A DNA stretch of 64,000 bases from Choanephora cucurbitarum (taxonomy: Eukaryota; Mucoromycota; Mucoromycetes; Mucorales; Choanephoraceae), in the NCBI GenBank assembly GCA_025331435.1, contig JAIWNI010000009.1, positions 434,001 to 498,000 on the forward strand, given 5' to 3'. Under the pieces are notes generated by a model, which had not been told where the DNA came from, searched no databases, and saw only the letters and a list, made by a program, of their open reading frames with translations. Within the stretch, counting starts at the first letter, position 1, and each line of letters starts with the position of its first letter. This document shows, piece by piece, positions 11,220 through 22,700 of the stretch. The translations under genes were made by a program, and so were the position numbers.

Positions 11220-12222
11220 CGTTAAAAAAAATAAAAATTTAAAAAAAAAATAAAAATCAAACGCGACTGAATCGCGTCATGAATTTATCAGAGTACCTTG
11301 GTATGCTTCAAAAACCCCCATAGGATTCTCTCTCTCTCTCTCTCTCTCTCTTTATTGCCACCTTGTTGCCTATTTTGGACTTTAGACGCCACTTTCTTCT
11401 TTCTATGCAGTAGGAAATGACATGAGTCATTCTCTATCTAAAAAGGGTAGAAGCACACATCCTAAATCGGGTGAAAGATTGCTTCCTCTTTTTATTAAAC
11501 TACATGACTCTAATCTATCTGAATCCAGTGTCTATTCAAAAAAAAAAAAGATCATTCTTATGACTATATTTCCTGAAGTTATCAAGAGGTTGATAGTACT
11601 AAACACGACCATGACATTCGTTAGGTTAGAGATACGCATGATAGGAACTGCCTCTGTTTGGAAAAGTAGACAACAATAGTCTATTGTATAGTGAGGTTAA
11701 ACTTGCTTCTATGATCTGAGTTCTATCCACAATAGAGAGAGATCTGTATGTTAAATGTACCTTAAGAAAGAGAGAGAGAGAGAAATAGGCATGAAATACA
11801 TACACACATCACTTATTTATATTGTATCAGTGCTATAAAGAAATAGAAAAATAGACATGCTTACCATATATAGTAACACTTACAGTCTTTTTTCATTTAT
11901 CTCTTCTCTATACTCACAACAAACGATCGATATCGAAAATAAAGAAAGGCTTTTGGTTAATAGAATAGCCTCATTCCATAGTCATTTCAATAGGACGGTA
12001 ATCATGTAGTTCTTATCTAACCATCAGTTCATATAGTACTGTTTAGACTGAATCAGAGTAAGAAGGTTTATTTAAACTCTAAAATTGAAAGTAACACCAA
12101 ACTGTCTGTGTACACCAATTAATAAAAGTTTGATATCCCGCATCTTCATATACCATGAAAGCTTTTTTTTCTTTCTTATTATTCTCTCTCTCTGTTTTAT
12201 TTCAAAAAAAAAACAATAAATC
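11220..12222. other. Divergent intergenic region RAD18 / G alpha
   Basis: This 1-kb promoter region contains A/T homopolymers next to RAD18, a (TC)n microsatellite at about 11327-11351, a shorter (GA)n near 11765-11782, and a pyrimidine-rich leader ahead of the G alpha ATG. A plus-strand open frame at 11422-11679 has no domain or coding character that I trust. Confidence 0.5.
11261..11277. promoter_or_regulatory. Inverted pair of MCB/SCB-like ACGCGA sites upstream of RAD18
   Basis: ACGCGA at 11261-11266 and TCGCGT at 11272-11277 form an inverted pair 42-58 bp upstream of the RAD18 start. ACGCG(T/A) is the core bound by fungal MBF/SBF (Swi4/Mbp1-type) G1/S regulators. Binding here is inference. 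Confidence 0.4.
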
Positions 12223-13396
12223 ATGGGTTGCTGTGCATCCGTAGAAGAACCAGATAGCGCTGGAAAGCTTAGAAATGAAGAAATTGATGGTCAACTCCGT
12301 ATGGAAAAGATAAACCATAAGAATGAAGTGAAACTCTTATTACTTGGTAAAGTCAAACTTATCTTTTTTCTTTTTAGTCTCTTACCTGAAAGTTTCTACT
12401 TAGGTGCTGGTGAATCAGGAAAGTCAACTATTCTCAAACAGATGAAGCTCATTCACGATGGCGGTTTTACACCAGACGAAAAAGAAGCTTACCGAGAAAT
12501 TATCTTCAGTAACACAATACAGTCTATTCAGGTATTACTGGAGGCCATGGTCAACCTTGAGATTGCCCTTGCCAATCCAGACAATCAACCTTATCTGGAC
12601 TATATGATAGATCAGAATCAACAGAGTGATCAACATGTCTTATCGCCTGAAGTTGTCAAGGCCATTCAGAATTTATGGGCAGATGAAGGTGTAAGAGAGG
12701 TTTATAGTAGAAGAAATGAATTTCAATTGAATGATTCTGCATCCTAGTAAGTATCTATATAGATAATTTATTTTTTAAGTTTTACTTATGTCATTTAGTT
12801 ACTTTGATTCAATTGAACGTATAGGTGATTCAGGCTATTTACCTACAGATCAAGATGTCTTACGCTCAAGAGTCAAGACAACAGGCATTGCTGAAACTAA
12901 ATTTGTCTTTGATACATTAACCTATCGTATGCTTGATGTGGGTGGTCAGAGAAGTGAACGTAAGAAATGGATTCACTGCTTTGAGGATGTGACTGCTATC
13001 ATCTTCTTGGTGGCCATTTCTGAATATGATCAAGTGTTGGTAGAAGATGAATCAGTGAACCGTATGCAAGAAGCCTTGACCTTGTTTGATTCTATCTGTA
13101 ACTCACGTTGGTTTGAAAAGACATCGACCATTCTCTTCTTGAACAAGATTGATCTCTTTAAACAAAAGTTACCTCACACACCCTTGTCAGACTATTTCCC
13201 TGACTATAAAGGAGATAACTATGAACAGGCCAGTAAATACCTTATGCAGCGTTTTGTGTCTCTTAATTCTTCAGTGGACAAACAGGTCTACACACACCTC
13301 ACATGTGCTACTGATACAGAACAAATTCGATTTGTCATGACAGCCGTAAATGATATTATCCTTCAAGCCAACTTGAGAGAAAATGGTTTAATTTAA
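12223..13396 (+). CDS. Heterotrimeric G-protein alpha subunit
   Basis: Exons 12223-12346, 12404-12746 and 12799-13396 give 354 residues, the standard G alpha length. It is a GTP switch coupling seven-helix receptors to effectors at the plasma membrane. The N-terminus MGCCASVE has Gly2 for myristoylation and Cys3/Cys4 for palmitoylation. G1 is GAGESGKST, switch I has RSRVKTTG with the catalytic Arg, switch II is [12 protein letters not shown] with the catalytic Gln, G4 is NKIDLF and G5 is TCATDT. The C-terminus reads ENGLI, so the Cys at -4 that pertussis toxin modifies in Gi/Gpa-type subunits is Asn here. The first intron interrupts the codon before the P-loop. Fungi of this group carry several G alpha paralogues, so I do not assign a specific GPA number. 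Confidence 0.95.
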
Positions 13397-13625
13397 AAAA
13401 AAAAGTATAAAGACAAAGCAAATACCCGCCCCATACACAATTTATATCTCTCTCCTTCTCTCTCTTTCTTTCTTTTCTAATTATTATATGCTTTTAAAGA
13501 AATGACTTTTATTATTTTAAACACATGTTCATGTGACTCAATAAAATAGATATATATATAGGATGACTATTTTTCTCTTTCTCTTTCTTTTTCTCTCTTT
13601 CTTTCTCTTTTTCTCTATAATCATC

Positions 13626-13962
13626 ATGCGTTCTATCTTATTATTCTGCTTCACTCTTTTATTGGCTACAATTGCATATGCAGCTGAAGAAGGTAAAAAT
13701 AAAAACAATCAACACATAATCAATAACTCATCTATCCTTAGGCTATACTGATTACCTGATTGCCCTCAGTGAACCTGTAACTGATGCTAAATGGGAACAG
13801 GCTAGAGCGGATATTGAAAAGATAGGTGGTAAAGTGAAATATGAAATCACATTGGGTATGAATGGTTTGGCTGTCTCGGTACCTTCCAATATTGTACTTG
13901 CACTTGACCAAAAGGATTATATTGATTTTATGGAACAAGATCATACAGGTAAATTTAGATGA
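13626..13962 (+). CDS. Secreted I9-type (subtilisin-propeptide-like) protease inhibitor
   Basis: Exons 13626-13692 and 13742-13962 encode 95 residues. A signal peptide (MRSILLFCFTLLLATIAYA) precedes a compact domain, YTDYLIALSEPVTDAKW ... IGGKVKYEITLGMNGLAVSVP ... DFMEQDHTG, matching the inhibitor I9 / subtilisin propeptide fold. There is no protease domain behind it, so it is a stand-alone inhibitor or chaperone-like relative of yeast Pbi2, but with a secretion signal. The start at 13626 is preferred over the in-frame ATG at 13563 because it gives a clean signal peptide. A very short (33 bp) potential intron near 13949-13981 would give an alternative tail ending THKLIVKVHAFDQ; I consider it less likely. 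The gene follows G alpha on the same strand. Confidence 0.75.
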
Positions 13963-14130
13963 ATTATAAGAATTATTTCAGTAACTCACAAGTTGATTGT
14001 AAAAGTTCATGCTTTTGACCAATAAAAAAAAATTATTTATTTATTTTATAAAATAAAAATCTGTAATTTCCTAGAATGTTGTTTTACCTCATGTATCATA
14101 ATATTTGCACCACCTTTCACTAGGTAACAC

Positions 14131-15771
14131 TCAGGCTGAGCTACTGATCTCAATGGCACCAAAGGGACGCTCTTGCTTAATCTTGATCTTATCCTTTGTG
14201 GACAACAACAGGATATCATAGAACATACGGGCTGCTTCAGATCGCTTATGGACAGTAGGAGAGGCTAATTCAGTAAACTGCAGATGATCTTGTGTACTCA
14301 ACTGTTGATCAATCTTCTCAAGTGTAGCATGAGTAGAAGCATTGAATGTCTGTGTATTCTGTAGAGTGAAGGGATCATCCATGGTATCCTATTCCTGGAT
14401 GTTAATCTATGTTTTTTTTTTTTATCTATTGAAACATAAGCTTACAAATTGATCCAAGGCTTCTTGATTGATATCACCACCAACATCATAATCAAATCCA
14501 TCATCTTCAAAGGTAAAGGCATCACCAGCCAATTCCATACGAGCTTCCTTTGCATGATCAGCCAACATGTCAGAAGCACGTCTCTTACGGCTCAATTGAG
14601 TAAACATGGCATCTAGTTCAGTACTAAGATGTTGCATAAAGGGTTTAGTGAGATCCATGACTGGCTTTGTCTTGGTACTGCTGGTCAATACCATATCAGT
14701 CACAAGGGCAGTGGTGTCCATGGTGTATCGACGAAGATCTTCTTGAGGAATCTCAGTGATCTTATCGACCACCAAACGCTTTCTTCTACGGACAGTAGAC
14801 TCAACTGGATCCATCAACATACTGTTGTCTTCAACAATACCCACTTCCATCAGTGTATCAAGTGAATCAACAGGAAGAGCAGGCAATTCAAATTGAGTGT
14901 TGTCATCTTGGTGTGTGGCAGTATAGTCAAAGCCATCATTGAGATTGAAGTCAAAGTCAACACCGTCATCATGAATGCCAACATCATTGATGTTCATGTC
15001 CTTCATGGGATCAGCAATGGCATCCATATCAAAGCCTTCCGTCAGACCAGCCTCGTTGTCACGACGACCCACTTCAACAGCATCTGATAGACCACGCTCA
15101 GCACCATAGTTACCAAAGCTGAAACTGTTCTGTAGATCACTCAAGGTAATATCCTGAGACATATCACCTAGACTGTCAAAGATAGGATCATAGCCTTCAC
15201 CAGCAACACTTTTTTTTTTTTAGTCATTGCATTAGGTTATGTATAAACATGAGCCTTACTTTGGATTGAATGGAAGATCAGGCAAGAGAATATCAAATTC
15301 AGTTAGTTTATCTTGTAAGGTGATTGTATTGACATTGGCAATAGAGTGATGAATGTCAGGCATGTTGACTTCACCTTTTTTAAAGGCCTATTTAAAAAAG
15401 AGTCAGTGAGAATGTCATATTTACTGATTTTCAACTTACAAGCTTGATTTTAGTCAATGCTTCATTACAGTCTTCTAAAAGGTATCGTGTCTTTCTGGAA
15501 TAGATACGGACAACACCAAGCAACAATTGACCAGAGACACGCAAGGTCAAGGGTTCTTCTTCTTGGTTTGTTGTGATGGTTTCTAAAAGAGAGAGAGAGA
15601 GAAAAGAGATGAGATAATGATGCAGAGAGAGAGAGAGAAAGATAGATTACCAATTGTCTTTTCAAGATTAGTCTGTAAGAACTGTGATTTGGAAATCTTC
15701 TTTTCCCAATGAGAAGCAAGCCAAACACGAGCTAAAGGTCCTTGCTTTACTCGTAACTGATCAGATATCAT
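14131..15771 (-). CDS. RAD21: Cohesin kleisin subunit RAD21/SCC1
   Basis: Exons 15771-15651, 15582-15440, 15387-15260, 15208-14446 and 14388-14131 join in frame to 470 residues. The N-terminal Rad21/Rec8 domain ([17 protein letters not shown] ... [20 protein letters not shown]) binds SMC3. An acidic Asp/Asn-rich middle with the [10 protein letters not shown] patch follows. The C-terminal winged helix ([20 protein letters not shown]) binds SMC1. Cohesin holds sister chromatids together until separase cleaves this subunit; ExxR-type separase candidates such as EDLRR lie in the middle region but are not proven. The protein is shorter than yeast Scc1 (566) or human RAD21 (631), mainly in the linker. 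It is the mitotic type rather than REC8 by the N-terminal motif. ACGCGT/ACGCGC motifs lie within 75 bp upstream of the start. Confidence 0.92.
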
Positions 15772-16500
15772 TTCTTAGTGATAAGAATATATTAAAAAGG
15801 GGGGGTCTAATTTTTTTTTCTATAACGCGTAAAGACATGACGCGCTGAGATTTCAAACACCGTCAAGGCTATTTTTTTTTTGTTAGCTGATGCATGTTAC
15901 TGGAAATATAAAGTGTGTGTGTATGTTGATGGAACTAAAAAAGGCAATAGATTGGATAAAGTCAATAGTGTCTTGATTAAGAAAGCTTAAATCATATTTC
16001 ATCGTCATTGGATCAAAAGAAATATTCCCTTGATCAACTCCAATAGAGGAAGGATTTACCTTTGTTAAGACACCAATAGAATCTCTAAAAGATCAATCTC
16101 AGACCCTTTTTTTTCTTTAACACAATGTGAAAAACTATGAGTGTGAGAAGGAAATCTTAAAAGATTAGGTTTAATAGAATAATACGATTCATACAGCTTT
16201 ATCTAAAGTAAATAGAGTTACACACAGGATCTGATTGGTCAATTCATCATCCCATCTTGTTGTAATAAGAGAATGTCTTTACTGGAATCCAGTGCAACCA
16301 TGAAGATAAGAACACAAGATTGATAAGAATTTAAGGTATCAACTACCCTAAACTCAGACCTATCAAGGATTTCTCTCTCTCTTTCTCTCTCTCTCTCTCA
16401 CGATATTCATGCAGGCTGAGATTGAATGATGGTAGATCACCTTTTGTTGATATATAAACCCTCTCTTTTTTTTCTTTCTTTTTTTCTCTTGTCATTCAAT
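15772..16500. other. Divergent intergenic region RAD21 / amino-acid permease
   Basis: Besides the MCB-like motifs, this holds a G-run near 15799, T/A homopolymers and a (CT)n tract at about 16373-16399, followed by a pyrimidine-rich leader up to the permease ATG. No gene or RNA was recognised. Confidence 0.5.
15825..15845. promoter_or_regulatory. MCB-type motifs upstream of RAD21
   Basis: ACGCGT at 15825-15830 and ACGCGC at 15840-15845 sit 54-75 bp upstream of the RAD21 start codon. This is the MluI cell-cycle box core used by MBF for G1/S transcription; yeast SCC1/MCD1 is an MBF target. Function here is inferred. Confidence 0.45.
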
Positions 16501-18557
16501 ATGTCTGAAAATAAAATAAAAGTGGATTATAGGGAAGAAACAAAGATTGAGACAGAAGAACATGACAGGATCACAGTCAGTTCATTAGAGAGTCAAGAAC
16601 ATCCTCAGTTAAAGAGATCACTTAAATCAAGACATTTGGCTGTAAGTTTCTTGAAGGAATACATTGAATGGTCATGTTTCTGACTGTAATCCAGATGATT
16701 TCTATTGGTGGTGTCATTGGTCAAGGTCTATTTCTCTCTTCTGGTGGTAATCTGGCTAAAGCAGGTAAAGCATGATACAAACAGAGAGAGAGAGAATATT
16801 GAACGTTTGTTTAGGTCCTGCTGGTGCATTGATTGCCTATGCTATCATTGGCTTTATTGTCTTTTGGGTTACTTTTTCCTTGGGTGAAATGGCCACCTAT
16901 ATTCCTGTAGGTTCACTTCAAGCTTTTTTATTCTATGACTCAATCTATTCAAAATAGGTCTCTGGTTCCTTTACTGTCTTTTGTCGTCGTTTTGTCGATA
17001 CTTCTTTTGGTACTACCATTGGTTATAACTATTGGGCTTGTTGGGCTATCATTGTAGCAAGTGAACTGACAGCCTTACCACTGGTAATGCAATTCTGGAC
17101 TACAAAAGTACCTGATTGGGCCTGTAAGTCAATAGGTATTGTTTGATTGTTCTGAAGACTAATCCATACTAGGGTCTGGTATTTGGCTTGTCATCATCTT
17201 TTTGTTAAACATGAATGGTGCTCGTAGTTATGCTGAAGCTGAATATTGGTTCAGTGTGGTAAGGATCCATGAAATACAATGAAATGACATGGCAACTGAA
17301 TAGATCACACTAGATCAAGATTCTAGCTGTCTTGGTGTTTATTATTGTAGGCTGTATTACCTCAGGTGGTTTGATTGGGTAAGACTGAAATCATCTATTG
17401 TATTCTTTTTTTTTATTGACTTGATTGGATAAAGTAACACCACACCTCATGAGGTCTATGGTTTCAAATATTGGAGTAACCCTGGTGCCTTCTCAAATGG
17501 TGCCCTTGGCGTCTTAAACGCTTTTGTGTTAGCTTCCTTTAGTATGCAGGGTACTGAAATTGTAGGTATCACAGCAGGTGAATGTGAGAACCCAGTCAAG
17601 GTAACAGAAAGATATCTTTATGTATTCCATCTTTATCTCATTCCTCTAAATCATTAGCAAGTACCCCGTGCCATCAAAAACGTTTTCTGGCGTATCATTA
17701 TCTTTTATCTAGGCTCAGTGTTTATTATGGGCATGTTGATTGCCTATGATGATCCTCGTAACTTGTCTGGCTCAAGCAGTGTCACTGTCTCTCCTTTCAC
17801 CATTGTCTTTGAACTGGCTGGTCTCAACAGTGTGGCTCATATCATGAATGCCGTCATCTTGATCACTGTTCTCTCTTGTGCCAACAGTGGCATGTACGTC
17901 AGTTCTCGTATGCTATGTGCTCTATCAAAAGAAGGTCTTGCTCATCCTAAACTAGGTAAGATCCATGTCCATGACTTTTTTATTGATTTATATTGACTTT
18001 TTTTTTAATGTAAAGCACACATCTCAAGTCGTGGTGTGCCCATCTATGCTTTGATCTGTACTACTGCTGTCTGTTTAATTACCTTTGCTACCTCCTTTAT
18101 TCCCGGAAAAGCACTTTTTATTGTCTTGACAGATCTCTCTGGTATCGCTGGTTTCGTTACCTGGGGTGGTATCTGCTTTGCTCATTACCGTTTCCGTAAG
18201 GCACTAAAGCACCAAGGTCGTCGTGTAGCCGACTTGCCTATCACCACACCCTTTCATCCCTTTGGTGATATCTTTGGTATGATTGCCTGTACTGTCATTG
18301 CCCTGATTGCTGGTTATTCTTATTTTGTGCCTGCTGATCCTGTTGGTCTGATTGGTAATTATGGTGGTCTTGTTGCTTGTCTCGTTCTGTATGTGACCCT
18401 GAAGATCAAGACAAAGTCCAAGATGGTGCCTATCGATCAAATCGATCTCGATACCGGCCGAGCTGATTTCTCAAATGTCAAGGATGATGAAGAAATTGAG
18501 ACTTCAGGTCCTTTGTATAAGCGCCTATTTAAGCGTGTCATCAACGTATTGACTTAA
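16501..18557 (+). CDS. Amino-acid permease, APC superfamily, fungal YAT type
   Basis: Nine exons (16501-16641, 16695-16764, 16815-16906, 16958-17123, 17173-17258, 17314-17378, 17435-17600, 17658-17955, 18016-18557) give 541 residues. The protein is a plasma-membrane amino acid/H+ symporter by family. About twelve hydrophobic spans are visible, with the family's TM1 motif ISIGGVIGQGLFLSSGG, AGPAGALIAYAIIG, SGSFTVFCRRFVD, the TM6 segment SMQGTEIVGITAGE, and SRMLCALSKEGLAHPKL before TM9-10. The N-terminus is cytosolic and charged with Ser and Lys residues, as is typical for regulated turnover. Substrate specificity cannot be read from the sequence. All introns are short GT-AG. Confidence 0.93.
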
Positions 18558-19753
18558 TACTTATGTATATTTATTCTTTTTTTAATATTAATACGCTATT
18601 CTACACTATTGGAGAATAAACTCTATTGTACACAGTCAGATCTAACTAGATTTGGAATGACGATTAAGTATATCTATAAAAGTAAAGAAGATGAGTTAGC
18701 CTTTTACTATCTTCACAAAAAGATCATCTGATAGGATCACCAACTTTGTTAGGAAACAGTTACATGCTCAAGAGAAAAATTGCTGTACTTGTTTGGGAAT
18801 CTGAATTTTCATACAAGGAAAGATTGTTTGCATACATTAGTGATTGAATCTCAAGAGCATTCTGTTGTATGAGATTTTCTTTTTTTTAAGCATATACCTA
18901 TTGAGCTTATTCACATTTAGGGTGGGGGAGATTTATCAACTTTACCTTGTGCACTTGAATTCTTGTATCACTGACACTAAGCAAAGAATTATTGTTTCCT
19001 TCTTCAAAAGATGTTTACGCCAATTCAGTAAGTAGTCAATCTGCTTGAGGAAATGCTCCTTAACTAACCAAAAGATCACTCTGGGGAGGTAATACATTAC
19101 CTCATGTTATTTTGCTATGATTCACCTTGGGCTATTGTTCATTAGTGCGTTTAGTTTATTATGGGCTCAGGTATTAGAAACAAGGTGGCTTTGGGATTTC
19201 TGTTTGCATAAGTTACCTTTATGATCTTTGTTCTTTTACGAGAACAAAAGCTTGGTTTATCCTCTTCACTCTAATGAAATATCAAGCAAGTATGATTTGA
19301 AATACATTGGCAAGCTGTGTTTCCTTTGTTTTATGGATAGGTTTAAAAAGCCTGTGATTTGGTCAAGAAAATCGGTTGGTGATGGTTTTCTTGACCTTTC
19401 GCAATGAGATCTTGCTCCTTTGATCAAATTTGAATAAGTTTATCTATGCATACACAGTCAAACAATGCACCAAAGATCAAAAGAGGTGAGTGTATCTCAA
19501 TCCAGATGGATTGCTCAGCTCAGTTGCATAAAAGGAAATAATTATATTCTCTCAGAAGGGTGACGGTATTTAAAAGCTAAACACTGACGTTTAGCTTTAA
19601 ATCCCATAGAGTTCAGCACAATAAAAAAAAATTGCTTCTTTCTTTTTTCTTTTCTTTCTTACTTCTTGTTTGTTTTTTCTTGCCTCAATTAGATAAACGC
19701 TCGGTGAATATAAATAGTTATCAATCAAGTGAGAGAAAAATTACAAACATTCA
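18558..19753. other. Intergenic region between permease and cyclase
   Basis: About 1.2 kb of AT-rich DNA. It contains no convincing coding frame or RNA. T-rich tracts near 19640-19680 precede the cyclase gene and probably belong to its promoter/leader. A small open frame at 18844-19035 has no recognisable feature. Confidence 0.5.
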
Positions 19754-22700
19754 ATGTTTAATATTGCGCCATATATTGCCAAAGTAAATTCCCATTTTCT
19801 ATAGTATATTTGACAGCTTGAGCACTCAATATCTTTCTTCATTAGTATGTGCGAGCGCTACACGCAAATGATGAAGGCATTGAGTTACCGTACAGTCATA
19901 CACAGTTTGGTGTAGTATTGATGGTGGATGTTGTTGGTAAGGTGAATGAGTTATCGTTTTTTTGATTCCATATCCTCACTTATCAAATAGGATTTAGCAG
20001 GGTAGATGAGATAACTTTCAAAAATAACGACAATACAAACTTTGCTTATATTTGTAACTTAGCTTACGACGATGGCTCAAGCAAAAGGTGACTCAGGTGC
20101 AGAGGCTATTGCGATGGAGATCGGTGCTTATATGGGCGAGGTAGTACAATATGGGGTTATTATTATTCATCAAATTAACTTGACGATCTCAATTATAGTG
20201 TATTCAGATTATTGAATTTTATGGTGGAGATGTGGTCAAGGTAGAGAGGCACCTGTTATTTTTTTATTTTATTTTTTCTTACATATCTTGTTTCAGTTCC
20301 TTGGAGATGCCGTATTAGTTTGCTTTCAATCCACTGGCAATTCAAACTCAAAAGATTCGGATGAAACAGCAATAGGCGATGAAAATGAAGCTGCAGAACG
20401 TCAAAAGAATCTGCTGGTTCGACGAGGAGTTGAATGTGGACTTCAGTTACTTGCTCGTCTATCGCATTATCGAGTTTACTTGACTGTAGAAGAGAGATCT
20501 AAACACAGAAGTTCAGAGGGAGAAAACCCTAAACAATTGCCAAAGCAGACTATCTATGATGCTATGCATTCAAATAAGGAGAGTCAGCAGTCCAGCGAAA
20601 GCGATCCTTCTTTCAACGAATCTTACAATAGTTCAAAAGGTCGATATGCCACCTACAGACGAGAAAGCAAGCAAGAAAAACCTACAACATTTGAAGAGAA
20701 CAACATGTTTTCGATCGACAGTTGGGTTCCGACATTCATGAAACGCAAGAAACACAACAAGGATCGAAGAAGAACGAGCGATACAAGTGATCTCTCAAAT
20801 CCAAACAACATGGATGCCAGTAACTGTATCGATCTTGAACTGCATATGTCCTTATCGTGTGGAAGTGTGACCAACATCATATTAGGAAATCTGGACCCAG
20901 ATGATCTCAAACACCATCAGCAAGGACCTACTTATCCACAAACCGCTGCAGGTTCAACAAAGGATATAGCATTGATCCTAGATGAATTCTTTACAGAGTA
21001 TCATGGACGCTTAGAATATGCAATTGGTGGAGACGTAGTCGACTCATTGGACGAGGCATTATCGATAGCGAAAGCAGGAGAAATGACGATCACTCCGGCA
21101 GCATACGATTTCATTCAAAGACAAACAATGAATCTGACATTTGAACGAAGAAGACGGTTTTTCGTGATCAGAAACATAACCGAAGCCTCTCAAAATGCAC
21201 GGAAGACAACCGGCACTCATACTTTACCGTTAAGGCATGGAAACAACTCGAATGGCCGAAAGGGCGCTCTTCAACTCAACAACAATGCCGAGTATCTCAA
21301 GACATTGCCTGGATTACAAGCCCATGCATCCAAAATGGAACTTGACCCTCTCATTCCTCGAGTACGAAATACATCTCACATGAATTTATCAGTAGAAAGT
21401 AACCGATACTACTTCAAGTACATCAACCAAAGTGCCCTTTATCGCCTTCAACACAGTGTAGATGGCAACCTTCCTGCTCAATTTCGAGATGTGACAATCA
21501 TGTTTGTCAGTCTAGGAAAGACAGAGGTGATGAAGAAAGAGGGCTTGATAAAAGTACAGAAAGCTGTGTCCTTGGCTATCGGTGCTTTGGTTAAATATGA
21601 AGGCATGCTACAGCAATTTGCTATTGACGATAAAGGTAAATAGTATCTATCTTTTATGTATATCTCTTTTTTTTTATGACGACTTGTTGTACTAACAACT
21701 TTTTTTAAAAAAAAACATTTGCATCATAGGTGCTACTCTATTATCTGTTTTTGGCTTACCACCTTTATCGCATGAACGTGAAGCTGTATTTGCTGCCAAG
21801 GCAGCATTACATATAAGAGACAGTTATTTAGCAGAAGGTTTTCGTGGTTTCTCAATCTCTCTTTCTACAGGAAACATCTTTACAGCTGTTTTACCTAAAG
21901 GAAGTCCTTATCGCCGAGATCCTAGTATTGCTGGAGATGCTATCATTGTTGCTGTTCGTATGTTGAAGTTCCCCTTTTCCAAAGAAAATGTTGTATGTGA
22001 TCCCTCGACCAGAAAGCAGATTGGAGGACTTTGTGAGTTTGAAGACTTTGGAGAGAATTTCGTCAAAGGCAAAACAAAACCAGTTCAGATCTTTGGTATA
22101 TTACAATTTGGACCTCCAGAAAGAGACAAGCGCATCTCGATTTTGAGCTTTGAGAAGACGAGTGATTATATAGGTTACAAGTCTGAGATGCAAATTGCTA
22201 CCCAGTTTGTAGATGACTGGAACGAAGCACCTAATCATCATTTCTTGGTAATTGCTGGCTCATCTGGTGCAGGCAAAAGTTTTTTCTGTAGTAATCTGCA
22301 TAAACTAGTTGCATCTCATGGTGTCTTTAGTTGGTAAGTTCAATGGGTGCTTATGTTTCAATTGTCCTTTTTATTTTTCTAAAGAAAGAAAAACATATAT
22401 ACTAAATCAACATCATCATTTGCTTCATAGTTGGTCATCATCTACTGAAGGTTGAATATAAACACAGAGAGCTACCAAAACGGACAACTCATCATCTTTC
22501 TTTTATTTTGATTATAGTTGAGAAAAGCAGCAAATATTATCTGCTTCGAAATCTCATGTTGGGTTTGTTTGAAATCATTGATTCTGATAGAATACCACAA
22601 AAAACCAACAGAAAATCAGACGCCTTTTCACAAGCCTCGAATACAAGCATCCATCATTTTCAAAACACTCATTCAGTTTATTCAGCATCAAACTCTAGTA

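Noticed and set aside
11422..11679. 85-codon plus-strand frame between RAD18 and G alpha
   Set aside because: No domain, poor amino-acid composition and an A-run inside; it lies in a promoter region and has no spliced partners.
15465..15728. Minus-strand frame overlapping RAD21 exons 1-2
   Set aside because: Wrong frame through the intron and its (CT)n tract; the spliced RAD21 model explains the region.
18204..18440. Minus-strand frame inside the permease
   Set aside because: Antisense shadow of the last permease exon.
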